This document shows positions 8,507-15,232 of a stretch of DNA of 23,777 bases, piece by piece. The DNA is from Clostridiales bacterium UBA1316 (GTDB lineage: Bacteria; Bacillota; Clostridia; Oscillospirales; Oscillospiraceae). Location of the stretch: NCBI GenBank assembly GCA_002307055.1, contig DBTM01000054.1, positions 8,114-31,890 on the forward strand, written 5' to 3'. The position numbers and the translations under genes were made by a program. The notes under the pieces were generated by a model. That model was not told the DNA's origin. It did not search any database and saw only the letters and a program-made list of their open reading frames with translations. The number at the start of each line of letters is the position of its first letter. Positions within the stretch are counted from its first letter, which is position 1.

Positions 8507-8515
8507 ATTATGGCA
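8507..8515 (-). promoter_or_regulatory. Possible extended -10 promoter for mod-res
   Basis: Read on the minus strand, TGCCATAAT forms a TGn-extended -10 box about 90 bases upstream of mod. No good -35 is visible. The 8419-8605 interval otherwise holds no gene. A similar CCATAAT lies upstream of the nuclease-like gene at 10973. Confidence 0.3.
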
Positions 8516-8605
8516 TGACAGGCTTGTCTTCGGTTTAATAAACATTAAGCAAAGCTAGGGAACCGGCCTTTCTACGGATAATGAAAAGTTATAATTTATT
8601 AATCC

Positions 8606-10900
8606 TTACTTATGCTTTTTCTTTTTTCGCTTACACTTTCTTGAGTTCTTATTGCTCTTTTTGGGGGATATGTATTTCTCGATTTCCGCTCTATAAGGGT
8701 CTTTTACTACTATTTGATCAACAAAAGCAATTGGATAATCATCTTCTAATCGCTCGACAAACTTTAAACAAGCTTCAAGGCAATCATTAAATGGCGACGT
8801 TGTGACTGGATCATCTAAATAAGTTAGGAAGTCTTTTACCGTTGGAAATAAACCATTCCATATTCTTTTTTTGAATATAGTTTTTCTGTCTCTAACATTA
8901 TTGATTTCAAGAATTGGACTCGAAAAAAAGCGCAAAATTGTAGATTCGTCTACAACTATAATTCCATTGTATTTTATAGAAGTAAAATCAAAAATATTAG
9001 TGACTACCAACCTAATTATTTTATCTTCTCGAACTGGATTTCCTGGCAAATTGATATTACATAACTTTTTGATTTTCTCCCAGTCATGCTTAATTATCTC
9101 ACTTCTTCTTTCTATTTGACAAATTCCTTCGCCAATGGTTTTTTTACATTCGTAAAGTCTTTTATCGCTATATGGAGTTGTAACTGCTTTAAATTCCCAC
9201 AGCAACAGGTGATCCTCAAACATACCAATAAAGTCATATTCTACATCTTTCTCATCGTAAGCCTTGAATTCCACTTTATTAGTGTTCACTTGAATAAAGG
9301 GAACTAAAGAAAGTAATGATCTTAGCTTATTTTCAAATTCTTTCCCTATCGGAGATATATTGATTTTATACTGAAGGAATAACATTTCGATTATTCTCTC
9401 AAGATTCATCTGCTGAATAAGCACTGGGCAAAATAATGTCGCATCACTTCCTATTGATAATAAAGGACGCAAAAAGATATCACTATTTCCTATGTTAGAA
9501 TCAAACAAAAAACAACTTAGTATTTTATTCGAATCACTTTCCTGATAATTATAGAAGTTGGCAAACATATGTGACAATTCTGACATTGAAAGTATTGGAC
9601 ATAAATACTTGTAGAGAGCTTCGTTGTCTTGATCAAACACATTATAGACGGCTAATTTATAGATTTCTGATATGGTTTGCAAAAATTCAAATGCATTAAA
9701 TATATCTTGCGTTTTTATACCATTAAAAGAGGTAATAAAATAGAAATCAGGGATATTTGATTTACATCCACATATCACTTCATATTGGGTTCCTTTTGCG
9801 ACGTTATATTCAACTTGATTGAGTAAATAAATAGTTTCTGGATTACAAATATCTATTTTATCTGATAATTTTATGATTCCTTCATATGCCTCTTTAAAAG
9901 AATCGAAATTCTGATGAGAGTAAATATGTGATAACATTATGTATCTTCGCCTTGCAGCTGCAATTATATGTTGTCGGAATTCATCTAAGAATTTCGGCTC
10001 GAACACATACACATCCTCATCATTGCCTTTCAGTAATTTTAATTTCCATTGAGAATACTTGAATTTTTCCCACATTTCAGTGTATATAACTCGTTGCGCA
10101 GAAAGATGTACAATAAATTCAAATGATGGGATATGTAAATGCGAAATATCTCCATGTTCCGGAAGACTACCAAGTTGTAGTTCCTCTGGCTTTAGATAAT
10201 ATAGATATCTAATTAGAGTATCAAAATCGTCAAGTAACCCTTCAAAATTATCAATAATCGACAATTTCATTGAAGGATTATTATCTACTACTCTGTTAGC
10301 TACTGAAGCTTCCATACCTGTAACAAAATCTTGTTTTGATAAATCTTGGTTTCTTAATTCTTCTTCTAATCTATTTTGGTCTTGCAAAAATAAACAACTA
10401 ATTCTTATTTGTTCAGATAACGAGTATTTAAAAAACTCACTTTGTTCTATTCCGTCGGTATTATTAGAACCATTCTTGTGAAAGACCTTTAAAGCTAGAA
10501 ATATTTGTCTAAGTTCATTTATAAGATCATCAGAATAATTTCGGTTTTTTGCTAACTTAAATGCTCTATTTAGTATTGAAATGCAAAATTCGTGCACTTC
10601 ATTTGTGTATTTGTAACTTAAAGGATCTGGAAAGCAATCGCTAAGCATTACAGCTTTTCTAAAACTGCTTTTATGTTCATCATAGATTTTTAGCAATATC
10701 TCGCTACATAATATAGGTTTTCTTTCTTTATAACTCTTTTTGAATGCGTCGATGTTATTATCATAATCTCGATCATCAAAATTGAATTCCATTAATTCTT
10801 TATATTCATAATCTGTAAGTTTACCATTTGAATGCATTTCGTTTATTTTATCGGTTACACTTTCCATTATTTCTTTATCTTTGCTGGTTTCATTATCCAT
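8606..10900 (-). CDS. Unclassified large protein with PD-(D/E)XK nuclease signature, possible defence effector
   Basis: I do not recognise this 764-residue protein as a named family. Residues 1-500 are mostly helical with no membrane segment. Residues about 519-600 show the ordered signature of a PD-(D/E)XK nuclease: a Glu in GKEFENKL (E521/E523), D556 in VEYDFIGMF, E569-x-K571 in LLLWEFKA after a hydrophobic strand, and Q595 in ICQIERR. The tail (745-764) is extremely Lys/Arg-rich and may contact nucleic acid. The start is supported by GAGG seven bases upstream. At about 33% GC it is far more AT-rich than the neighbouring mod-res genes, and a 187-base gap with its own putative promoter separates them, so it may be an independent defence gene rather than a Type III subunit. 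The nuclease call is from motif reading only. Confidence 0.7.
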   Translation of the reverse strand: MDNETSKDKEIMESVTDKINEMHSNGKLTDYEYKELMEFNFDDRDYDNNIDAFKKSYKERKPILCSEILLKIYDEHKSSFRKAVMLSDCFPDPLSYKYTNEVHEFCISILNRAFKLAKNRNYSDDLINELRQIFLALKVFHKNGSNNTDGIEQSEFFKYSLSEQIRISCLFLQDQNRLEEELRNQDLSKQDFVTGMEASVANRVVDNNPSMKLSIIDNFEGLLDDFDTLIRYLYYLKPEELQLGSLPEHGDISHLHIPSFEFIVHLSAQRVIYTEMWEKFKYSQWKLKLLKGNDEDVYVFEPKFLDEFRQHIIAAARRRYIMLSHIYSHQNFDSFKEAYEGIIKLSDKIDICNPETIYLLNQVEYNVAKGTQYEVICGCKSNIPDFYFITSFNGIKTQDIFNAFEFLQTISEIYKLAVYNVFDQDNEALYKYLCPILSMSELSHMFANFYNYQESDSNKILSCFLFDSNIGNSDIFLRPLLSIGSDATLFCPVLIQQMNLERIIEMLFLQYKINISPIGKEFENKLRSLLSLVPFIQVNTNKVEFKAYDEKDVEYDFIGMFEDHLLLWEFKAVTTPYSDKRLYECKKTIGEGICQIERRSEIIKHDWEKIKKLCNINLPGNPVREDKIIRLVVTNIFDFTSIKYNGIIVVDESTILRFFSSPILEINNVRDRKTIFKKRIWNGLFPTVKDFLTYLDDPVTTSPFNDCLEACLKFVERLEDDYPIAFVDQIVVKDPYRAEIEKYISPKKSNKNSRKCKRKKKKHK

Positions 10901-10972
10901 ATAATTGCCTCTTTATTTCTCTCTAGTAGTTCATTCCGTAATTATCTTAATCCACCGCAGGCCGAGCTGCCT

Positions 10973-11000
10973 ATTATGGTACGAACCGACAGTTTGCAAA
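10973..11000 (-). promoter_or_regulatory. Possible promoter of the nuclease-like gene
   Basis: On the minus strand, TTTGCA (11000-10995, 4 of 6 to the -35 consensus) and CATAAT (10978-10973, 5 of 6 to the -10) are 16 bases apart. The start codon at 10900 would then follow a leader of about 65 bases. The -35 lies inside a 14-bp palindrome. Confidence 0.35.
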
Positions 11001-11003
11001 CTG
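10990..11003. promoter_or_regulatory. 14-bp perfect palindrome over the putative -35
   Basis: CAGTTTGCAAACTG is a perfect inverted repeat overlapping the possible -35 of the nuclease-like gene, a position suited to repression. It occurs in the roughly 230-bp AT-rich stretch between the cargo gene and the oriT candidate; 11004-11130 holds no other feature I can support. Confidence 0.3.
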
Positions 11004-11130
11004 CGTGTTATTTGCTATTCGACGAATTATATGTAAACCTTTGAGTATGGCTTTATAAAAACATAATTTTTTCGACTTCTGTTTGTTGTTATCATATCAC
11101 AGAATGTAAGCTTTTCCCACTATTTTTTAT

Positions 11131-11250
11131 GCAAGTTCCCGTACCGGGACAGTAGCGCCGCAGGCGCTGCTGTCCGCGCAAGCACGGCATTTGGTAGCAC
11201 AAATGCCCACTTGTTAGGGGATACCCCTAAGACCCCGCGCCACACGAAAA
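11131..11250. other. Candidate origin of transfer (oriT)
   Basis: Four adjacent inverted repeats lie directly upstream of mobC: 11135-11150 (GTTCCCG/CCGGGAC, imperfect); 11149-11159 with 11163-11173 (11-bp arms, one G-T pair, 3-nt loop); 11186-11193 with 11200-11207 (GGCATTTG/CAAATGCC, perfect, 6-nt loop); and 11214-11220 with 11224-11230 (TTAGGGG/CCCCTAA, 3-nt loop). Dense inverted repeats next to the MobC/relaxase genes are the hallmark of an oriT. The nick site cannot be assigned from sequence alone. Confidence 0.65.
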
Positions 11251-11271
11251 CGCGTCTCAATTTGAGACGCG
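11251..11271. promoter_or_regulatory. Palindrome, site 3 of 4, extended to 21 bp
   Basis: The core GTCTCAATTTGAGAC (11254-11268) is identical to site 1, and flanking CGC/GCG extends the perfect arms to 10 bp on each side of a central T. It lies between the oriT candidate and the mobC ribosome binding site (AAAGGAG at 11288-11294), so it may control relaxosome gene expression or be part of oriT. Confidence 0.65.
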
Positions 11272-11303
11272 ATATTTTTTGCCTAGAAAGGAGAGAAACC
11301 GCC

Positions 11304-11612
11304 ATGCGCAAGCGCAACCATCACGTCAGTATCTGGCTGTCGGACAGAGAACATGACCACCTGAAAGAGCAGGCGGAGTTGGCCGGGCTACCTGTCAACC
11401 CCTTTGTGCGGACGCTCATTCAGGGCGTCAATCTGCGGCCCCGTCCGCCGGACACCTACCCCACGCTGCTTTGGGAGCTATCGGCCATCGGCAATAATGT
11501 GAATCAAATCGCTCACGTTGCCAACGGCAGGAAGGACATTTCCCCGGAGGAAGTGGCCGAAGCCGTCCGGCTGATCCGGCAGGCGTGGCGGCTGGTGAAG
11601 GACGCGTTCTGA
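11304..11612 (+). CDS. mobC: MobC-like relaxosome accessory protein
   Basis: A 102-residue MobC-family plasmid mobilisation protein that would bind oriT and help the relaxase open the DNA. It starts 'MRKRNHHVSIWLSDREHDHLKEQAELAGLPVNPFVRTLIQG', a ribbon-helix-helix-like N-terminus, and contains the MobC-typical 'ELSAIGNNVNQIAHVAN' segment followed by a helical end. The frame extends back to 11211 through the oriT palindromes, but ATG 11304 behind AAAGGAG gives the conserved N-terminus. Its TGA is immediately followed, with no gap, by the relaxase ATG, so the two are translationally coupled. The family call is secure. Confidence 0.88.
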   Translation: MRKRNHHVSIWLSDREHDHLKEQAELAGLPVNPFVRTLIQGVNLRPRPPDTYPTLLWELSAIGNNVNQIAHVANGRKDISPEEVAEAVRLIRQAWRLVKDAF

Positions 11613-13007
11613 ATGGCCTACACCAAGATTTTAGTCATTCATAACCGTCTGGACAAGTGCCTGAACTACGCCATGAATGAGGAAAAGACCTCTCTGGCCG
11701 CAGCCATTGACTATGCGCTCAACCGGGATAAGACCGAAACCACCTGTTTTGAAACCGCCATCAACTGCGAGCTGGACGCCGCCTACTATGACATGCTGGA
11801 GACCAAACGCCGCTGGGGAAAAGACTTAAAGCCGCGTATACAGGGCTATCACATAATCCAGTCCTTCGCTCCCGGCGAGGTAACGCCGGAGCAGGCTCAC
11901 GCGGTAGGCGTCGAGTTTGCATCGCGGCTGCTGGGCAGCAGGTATGAGGTCATCGTTGCGACCCATCTGAACAAGGCGCACCTGCACTGCCACATGGTTT
12001 TCAACTCCGTCTCCTTTATGGACGGCAAGATGTACCGCAACAATTTCCGGGACTATTTCGGCGGGGACGGCGTAGGCATCCGCGGCACCTCCGACGCCGT
12101 GTGCCGTGAACATGATTTGTCTGTCATTGAGCCTTCCGGAAAAGGAAAGCAATACAGTGAATGGCAGGCAGAAAAGCGCGGCAAGCCCACCATGCGGGAT
12201 CTCATTCGCCGGGATATCGACATGGTGTTGGCGCAGTCCTTTACATATAAATCATTTCTGGAGGGACTGGAACGGCTGGGCTATTCCGTGAAGTCCGGCC
12301 CCAACGTCAAGTACACCGCCGTCCGTCCCCAGTGGGGAGAAAGGAACATCCGTCTGGACAGCCTCGGAGACGGCTATACCACGGAGGGCATCAAGGCCCG
12401 GCTGGCCTCCGCCCGTTCCGGCGAAGCGTCGTCCGCAGCCCCAACGCCAACCGAGCAACAGCCGTATCCGTGGCGCGTTCTCCCCGGTAAGCGGTATACC
12501 GTCCAAAGCGGTACGACCCGCCATCCCCAAAAGCTCAAAGGCTTCTGCGCCCTGTATTTCAAGTACCTGTATCTACTGGGTACTGTCCGAAACAGCCGTC
12601 CGCAAACACGGGCGGCTTTTGTATTGCGGCAAGACCTGATTCAGTTTGACCGATACCAACAGCAATTCCTGTACTTGATGAAAAACCGCATCGAGACGGC
12701 AGGACAACTCTCCATGCAATACGACGCCTTGCAGGCTGAAATCGACGCGCTAACCGATCACCGTGCCGACCTGTATAAACAACAGCGGCGTTATGGACGC
12801 AACGATGATGTTGCCGCAGAAATCGCCGGTATCACCGAACGTCTGCGAGACCTGCGCCGGGAGCTGAAGCTGTGCGTCCGCATCGAGGGGGATATCCCCA
12901 AGGTGCAAAGCCGCGTTCAGGCCGTGCGTGATATGGAAGAACGGGACAGGCAAAAGACACCTGAAAAAACGAAACAACGTTCCGCGCCGGAGCACAGCGC
13001 ACGATAA
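11613..13007 (+). CDS. MOBP-type relaxase (MobA/VirD2-like)
   Basis: A 464-residue relaxase that would nick oriT, bind the 5' end covalently through a Tyr and pilot the strand into the recipient. The metal-binding motif is THLNKAHLHCH: H118, H123, H125 and H127. A conserved Tyr in the early 'KCLNYAMNEEKTS' segment (Y19) is the likely catalytic residue. The nuclease domain covers about residues 1-180; the remaining part, with long charged helices (about 340-440) and a basic tail, probably binds partners. It sits directly behind mobC and the oriT candidate. No truncation or frameshift is seen. The MOBP assignment is by motif order and neighbours; a profile search would settle the subfamily. Confidence 0.9.
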   Translation: MAYTKILVIHNRLDKCLNYAMNEEKTSLAAAIDYALNRDKTETTCFETAINCELDAAYYDMLETKRRWGKDLKPRIQGYHIIQSFAPGEVTPEQAHAVGVEFASRLLGSRYEVIVATHLNKAHLHCHMVFNSVSFMDGKMYRNNFRDYFGGDGVGIRGTSDAVCREHDLSVIEPSGKGKQYSEWQAEKRGKPTMRDLIRRDIDMVLAQSFTYKSFLEGLERLGYSVKSGPNVKYTAVRPQWGERNIRLDSLGDGYTTEGIKARLASARSGEASSAAPTPTEQQPYPWRVLPGKRYTVQSGTTRHPQKLKGFCALYFKYLYLLGTVRNSRPQTRAAFVLRQDLIQFDRYQQQFLYLMKNRIETAGQLSMQYDALQAEIDALTDHRADLYKQQRRYGRNDDVAAEIAGITERLRDLRRELKLCVRIEGDIPKVQSRVQAVRDMEERDRQKTPEKTKQRSAPEHSAR

Positions 13008-13029
13008 TTTACGGAAAGAAAACGCCGCC

Positions 13030-13119
13030 ATGAAGAAACTCACACCGCCTTCAAAAAGCCCCCCCGGAAATGCGTCTCAGTTTGAGACCCATTTCCACTC
13101 GACATCTTTTCATTTGTAG
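13030..13119 (+). CDS. 29-codon ORF after the relaxase, perhaps a TnpW-like remnant
   Basis: ATG 13030 opens a 29-residue frame beginning MKKLTPPSKSPPG. Small 'TnpW' proteins with Lys/Pro-rich starts often follow relaxase genes in such elements, but the conserved core of those proteins is missing here. The frame runs through the 13074 palindrome and has only a weak ribosome binding site, so it may be a decayed gene or no gene. Confidence 0.2.
   Translation: MKKLTPPSKSPPGNASQFETHFHSTSFHL
13074..13088. promoter_or_regulatory. 15-bp palindrome, site 4 of 4
   Basis: GTCTCAGTTTGAGAC matches sites 1 and 3 at 14 of 15 positions; the changed base breaks the innermost arm pair. It lies 130 bases upstream of the DUF4406-like gene and about 70 bases before a strong terminator hairpin, so this copy is arranged differently from sites 1-3. 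Confidence 0.55.
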
Positions 13120-13158
13120 AGCTTTACGGCAAAACAAATCCATATTGCAAATCAGAAT

Positions 13159-13189
13159 GGGCGAAGAGTTTCTTCGCCCTATTTTTATT
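13159..13189 (+). terminator. Strong intrinsic terminator or attenuator before the Tad operon
   Basis: GGGCGAAGA (13159-13167) pairs perfectly with TCTTCGCCC (13171-13179) across a GTT loop, followed by TATTTTTATT. It stands only 29 bases before the ATG at 13218. It either ends the relaxase transcript or works as an attenuator in the leader of the downstream operon. Confidence 0.75.
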
Positions 13190-13217
13190 GCCCGATGACC
13201 GGGAGAAAGGAAACCAT

Positions 13218-13583
13218 ATGAAACGACCTCTCGCATACATCACCGCGCCCTGGGGCGCGAACGACATCGAGAACACCGAGGACGCGGCGGAGTTTTGCCG
13301 TAAGGTGTACGACGCCGGTTTTACCCCGGTTTGCCCGATTCTGTTCCTGCCGCTTTTTCTGAACGACGCCATTCCGCAAGAGCACAAAGACGGCATTGAC
13401 ATTGGCCGCGACTTCTTGCGCCGCGCTCACGTTCTGGTGGTCTGCGGGAAAACCGTGGACGAAGCTGTGAAAAATGACATTGCTATCGCGGAACGGCTCA
13501 GAATCACGGCGACCACGCTGGACGGCATTCTCACAGTCAAGGGACAGGGGCGGGAGAATGCGAACCGAAAGGGGCGCAGATAA
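13218..13583 (+). CDS. DUF4406-like (nucleoside 2-deoxyribosyltransferase-like fold) protein
   Basis: A 121-residue protein starting MKRPLAYITAPWGAND, with 'CRKVYDAGFTPVCPILFLPLFLNDAIPQEHKDGIDIGRDFLRRAHVLVVCG'. This matches the DUF4406/DUF7768-type pattern: a small Rossmann-like fold related to nucleoside 2-deoxyribosyltransferases, common in phages and clostridial ICEs. Whether it has enzyme activity is unknown. ATG 13218 is chosen because of AAAGGA upstream and the conserved start; the frame is open 10 codons further back, into the terminator. It is the first gene after the leader and is followed one base after its stop by the next ATG. Confidence 0.7.
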   Translation: MKRPLAYITAPWGANDIENTEDAAEFCRKVYDAGFTPVCPILFLPLFLNDAIPQEHKDGIDIGRDFLRRAHVLVVCGKTVDEAVKNDIAIAERLRITATTLDGILTVKGQGRENANRKGRR

Positions 13584-13584
13584 C

Positions 13585-13809
13585 ATGCCGGATTATCAGA
13601 AAATGTACCACTCCCTGTTTAACGACGTGACCGACGCCATCACGAAGCTCCAGCAGGCGCAGCAGAAAACGGAGGAAATGTATATGGACAGCAAGGAACC
13701 AGTCCTAACCCCACTGCTTGGCGGCGTTGAGAAAAAGGAACCCGATAAGCCACCGGATGCAAAATCACCAAGGCACAAGAAAAAGTCGCCGTTCCGGGAC
13801 GAACGGTGA
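13585..13809 (+). CDS. Small helical ICE protein, 74 aa
   Basis: Begins MPDYQKMYHSLFNDVTDAITKLQQAQQKTEEMY, a strongly amphipathic helix probably forming a coiled coil, followed by a Pro/Lys/Asp-rich tail. Proteins with this start commonly sit next to DUF4406-like genes in clostridial elements, but the function is unknown. The start ATG at 13585 follows the previous stop by one base, with AGGGG about 11 bases upstream. The frame is open back to 13474, which is antiparallel-free overlap with the previous gene and unlikely to be coding. Its TGA overlaps a GTG at 13806, but the next gene more likely begins at 13830. Confidence 0.6.
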   Translation: MPDYQKMYHSLFNDVTDAITKLQQAQQKTEEMYMDSKEPVLTPLLGGVEKKEPDKPPDAKSPRHKKKSPFRDER

Positions 13810-13829
13810 GAAATCGAGGTAAATCAGAA

Positions 13830-14537
13830 GTGTTGAAACTTTTAAGAAACAAGCTCTTTATAGGTGCGATGTGCCTGTTGCTGGCCGGGGCGCTTGCGTT
13901 CGGGCTGCTGCCCCGGCTGTACAGCGCCAAGTCCTCCACGACGGAAATTGTAAAACTTAATAAGACCGTTGAGTACGGCACTACGATTACCGACGAAATG
14001 CTGACCGCCACGGAGGTTGGCTCCTACGGTCTGCCGGACAACGTTGTCAGGAGCAAGTCGGATATTATCGGACTTGTCGCCGGGGAGACGATCCACGCCG
14101 GAGAATTCCTCTGGCGCGACAGCTTTATAGGCAAGGACGATTACGAAAAGGCCACATCCAAAACCGGATATGGATTATCCGAAGGGACGTATCTGCTTAC
14201 CATCGCCCTGCCGACCGAATCTTCCGGCCTTGCCGGTATTCTCCGGGCAGGAGACACCGTGGACGTTTACGGCTGTGCGAGTGATAGCGGCTCCGCCGCA
14301 ATCAGCGAAGTCCTGACAGGCGTAAAGGTTTACAAGGTGCTGAACAGCAAGCTGGCATCGCTGGATGATCTGGATGCAAAGCTGGCGGCGGACTCCAGCA
14401 AGGATTCCTCGAACTATGACTTTGCCCCCGTATATGTCGTGTTTACCGTGAATGAGCAACAGGCCAAGGTGCTGATCGGGCTGGAAAAGGACAAGTCCCT
14501 GCATCTGACCCTGCGGGAAACGGGGGCGCAGCCATGA
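13830..14537 (+). CDS. cpaB: CpaB/RcpC-like SAF domain protein of the Tad apparatus
   Basis: A 235-residue protein with one N-terminal membrane segment (about residues 8-26, 'LFIGAMCLLLAGALAFGLL') followed by a SAF-type domain (about 40-90, 'VEYGTTITDEMLTATEVGSYGLPDNVV...GETIHAGEFLW') and an RcpC-like region ('SGLAGILRAGDTVDVYG'). In Tad systems CpaB anchors the machine outside the membrane. GTG 13830 has GAGGT nine bases upstream and gives the usual short N-terminus; GTG 13806 is an alternative without a ribosome binding site. Its end overlaps the next ATG by 4 bases (ATGA). No secretin partner follows, as expected in a Gram-positive cell. Confidence 0.8.
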   Translation: MLKLLRNKLFIGAMCLLLAGALAFGLLPRLYSAKSSTTEIVKLNKTVEYGTTITDEMLTATEVGSYGLPDNVVRSKSDIIGLVAGETIHAGEFLWRDSFIGKDDYEKATSKTGYGLSEGTYLLTIALPTESSGLAGILRAGDTVDVYGCASDSGSAAISEVLTGVKVYKVLNSKLASLDDLDAKLAADSSKDSSNYDFAPVYVVFTVNEQQAKVLIGLEKDKSLHLTLRETGAQP

Positions 14538-15232
14538 GCATTTGTGCGATATGGGGCGCGCCGCAGTCAGGGAAAACAACCCTTGCGGTCAACTTTGCTT
14601 ACGCCGTCAGCCGGGGTGACAAATCCGTCTGCCTCATTTCTCCCGAAGCCTACAGCGAACTGTCCGCGTTTCTGGGTATACGAATCCCGGAGGAACACAG
14701 CTTACGGGCGGCGCTCCAGGGCAGTGCGGGCATCAAGCAGAGCGTGTACCGGATAGATGAACTTTTCTACATACTTGCCGCTCCGGCAGAAACCGACGCC
14801 ATTGACAGCGATTGTACCGACGAACAGGTCAAGACGCTTCTGGAGCTGGCCCGGCTCACCTTCGACGTGGTGATTGTGGACTGCCCCTCTGAAACGAACA
14901 ACCTCCTTGCCGCATGGTCGTTGAACAAAGCGGATATCGTCCTCCTTTGCCTGGGCGGGCATGTCTCCTGCGCTCTTTGGTACATGGCGAACACGCGGGC
15001 CATGCAGACAGTACGGAGCCGGGCCGTCTGCGTTAGTTCGGAAGTCACATCCGACTTTGACTACGACGCCATGTGCAGGCTTTTGAACGTGGCCCCGAAC
15101 ATTAAAATTCCGTATATTCAGGAAGCGCCATTCCTGCAAAATGAGGAACGGCTGCTGTATCAACTGCCCGGCAAAAAGGGCCGGGCATATGTCAACGCAA
15201 TCAATCAACTGTACGAGGCGGTGAAACCATGA
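14534..15232 (+). CDS. CpaE/TadZ-like P-loop ATPase
   Basis: A 232-residue ParA/MinD-superfamily protein. The P-loop is GAPQSGKTT (about residues 8-16) and a Walker B-like strand VVIVDCPSE (about 113-121) follows. In Tad systems TadZ/CpaE localises the apparatus. The protein lacks the N-terminal receiver-like domain of many CpaE proteins, and the Lys usual near the start of the MinD/ParA 'KGGxGKT' loop is absent (GAPQSGKT). It overlaps its neighbours by 4 bases on both sides, so it belongs firmly to the tad operon. The superfamily is sure; the CpaE role comes from gene order. Confidence 0.75.
   Translation: MSICAIWGAPQSGKTTLAVNFAYAVSRGDKSVCLISPEAYSELSAFLGIRIPEEHSLRAALQGSAGIKQSVYRIDELFYILAAPAETDAIDSDCTDEQVKTLLELARLTFDVVIVDCPSETNNLLAAWSLNKADIVLLCLGGHVSCALWYMANTRAMQTVRSRAVCVSSEVTSDFDYDAMCRLLNVAPNIKIPYIQEAPFLQNEERLLYQLPGKKGRAYVNAINQLYEAVKP

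Larger units (their letters stand above)
4004..11130 (-). mobile_element. Lower-GC restriction/defence cargo island
   Basis: All three genes here lie on the minus strand, opposite to the backbone. Sampled 60-base lines have about 33% GC in the 8.6-10.9 kb gene and roughly 43-58% in the Res/Mod genes, compared with about 55-60% in the backbone. The island separates the ArdC operon from the oriT/relaxase module. No transposase or clear terminal repeats are visible; a 10-bp direct repeat TTAAGCAAAG occurs at 4009-4018 and 8545-8554. The compositional step at 8.5 kb suggests at least two separate acquisitions. Confidence 0.6.

Noticed and set aside
1141..11267. TTGAGA in the right arm of the palindrome as a -35 box
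   Set aside because: No -10 lies 16-18 bases further on at site 3, and at sites 1 and 2 the ribosome binding site and start codon already occupy that place.
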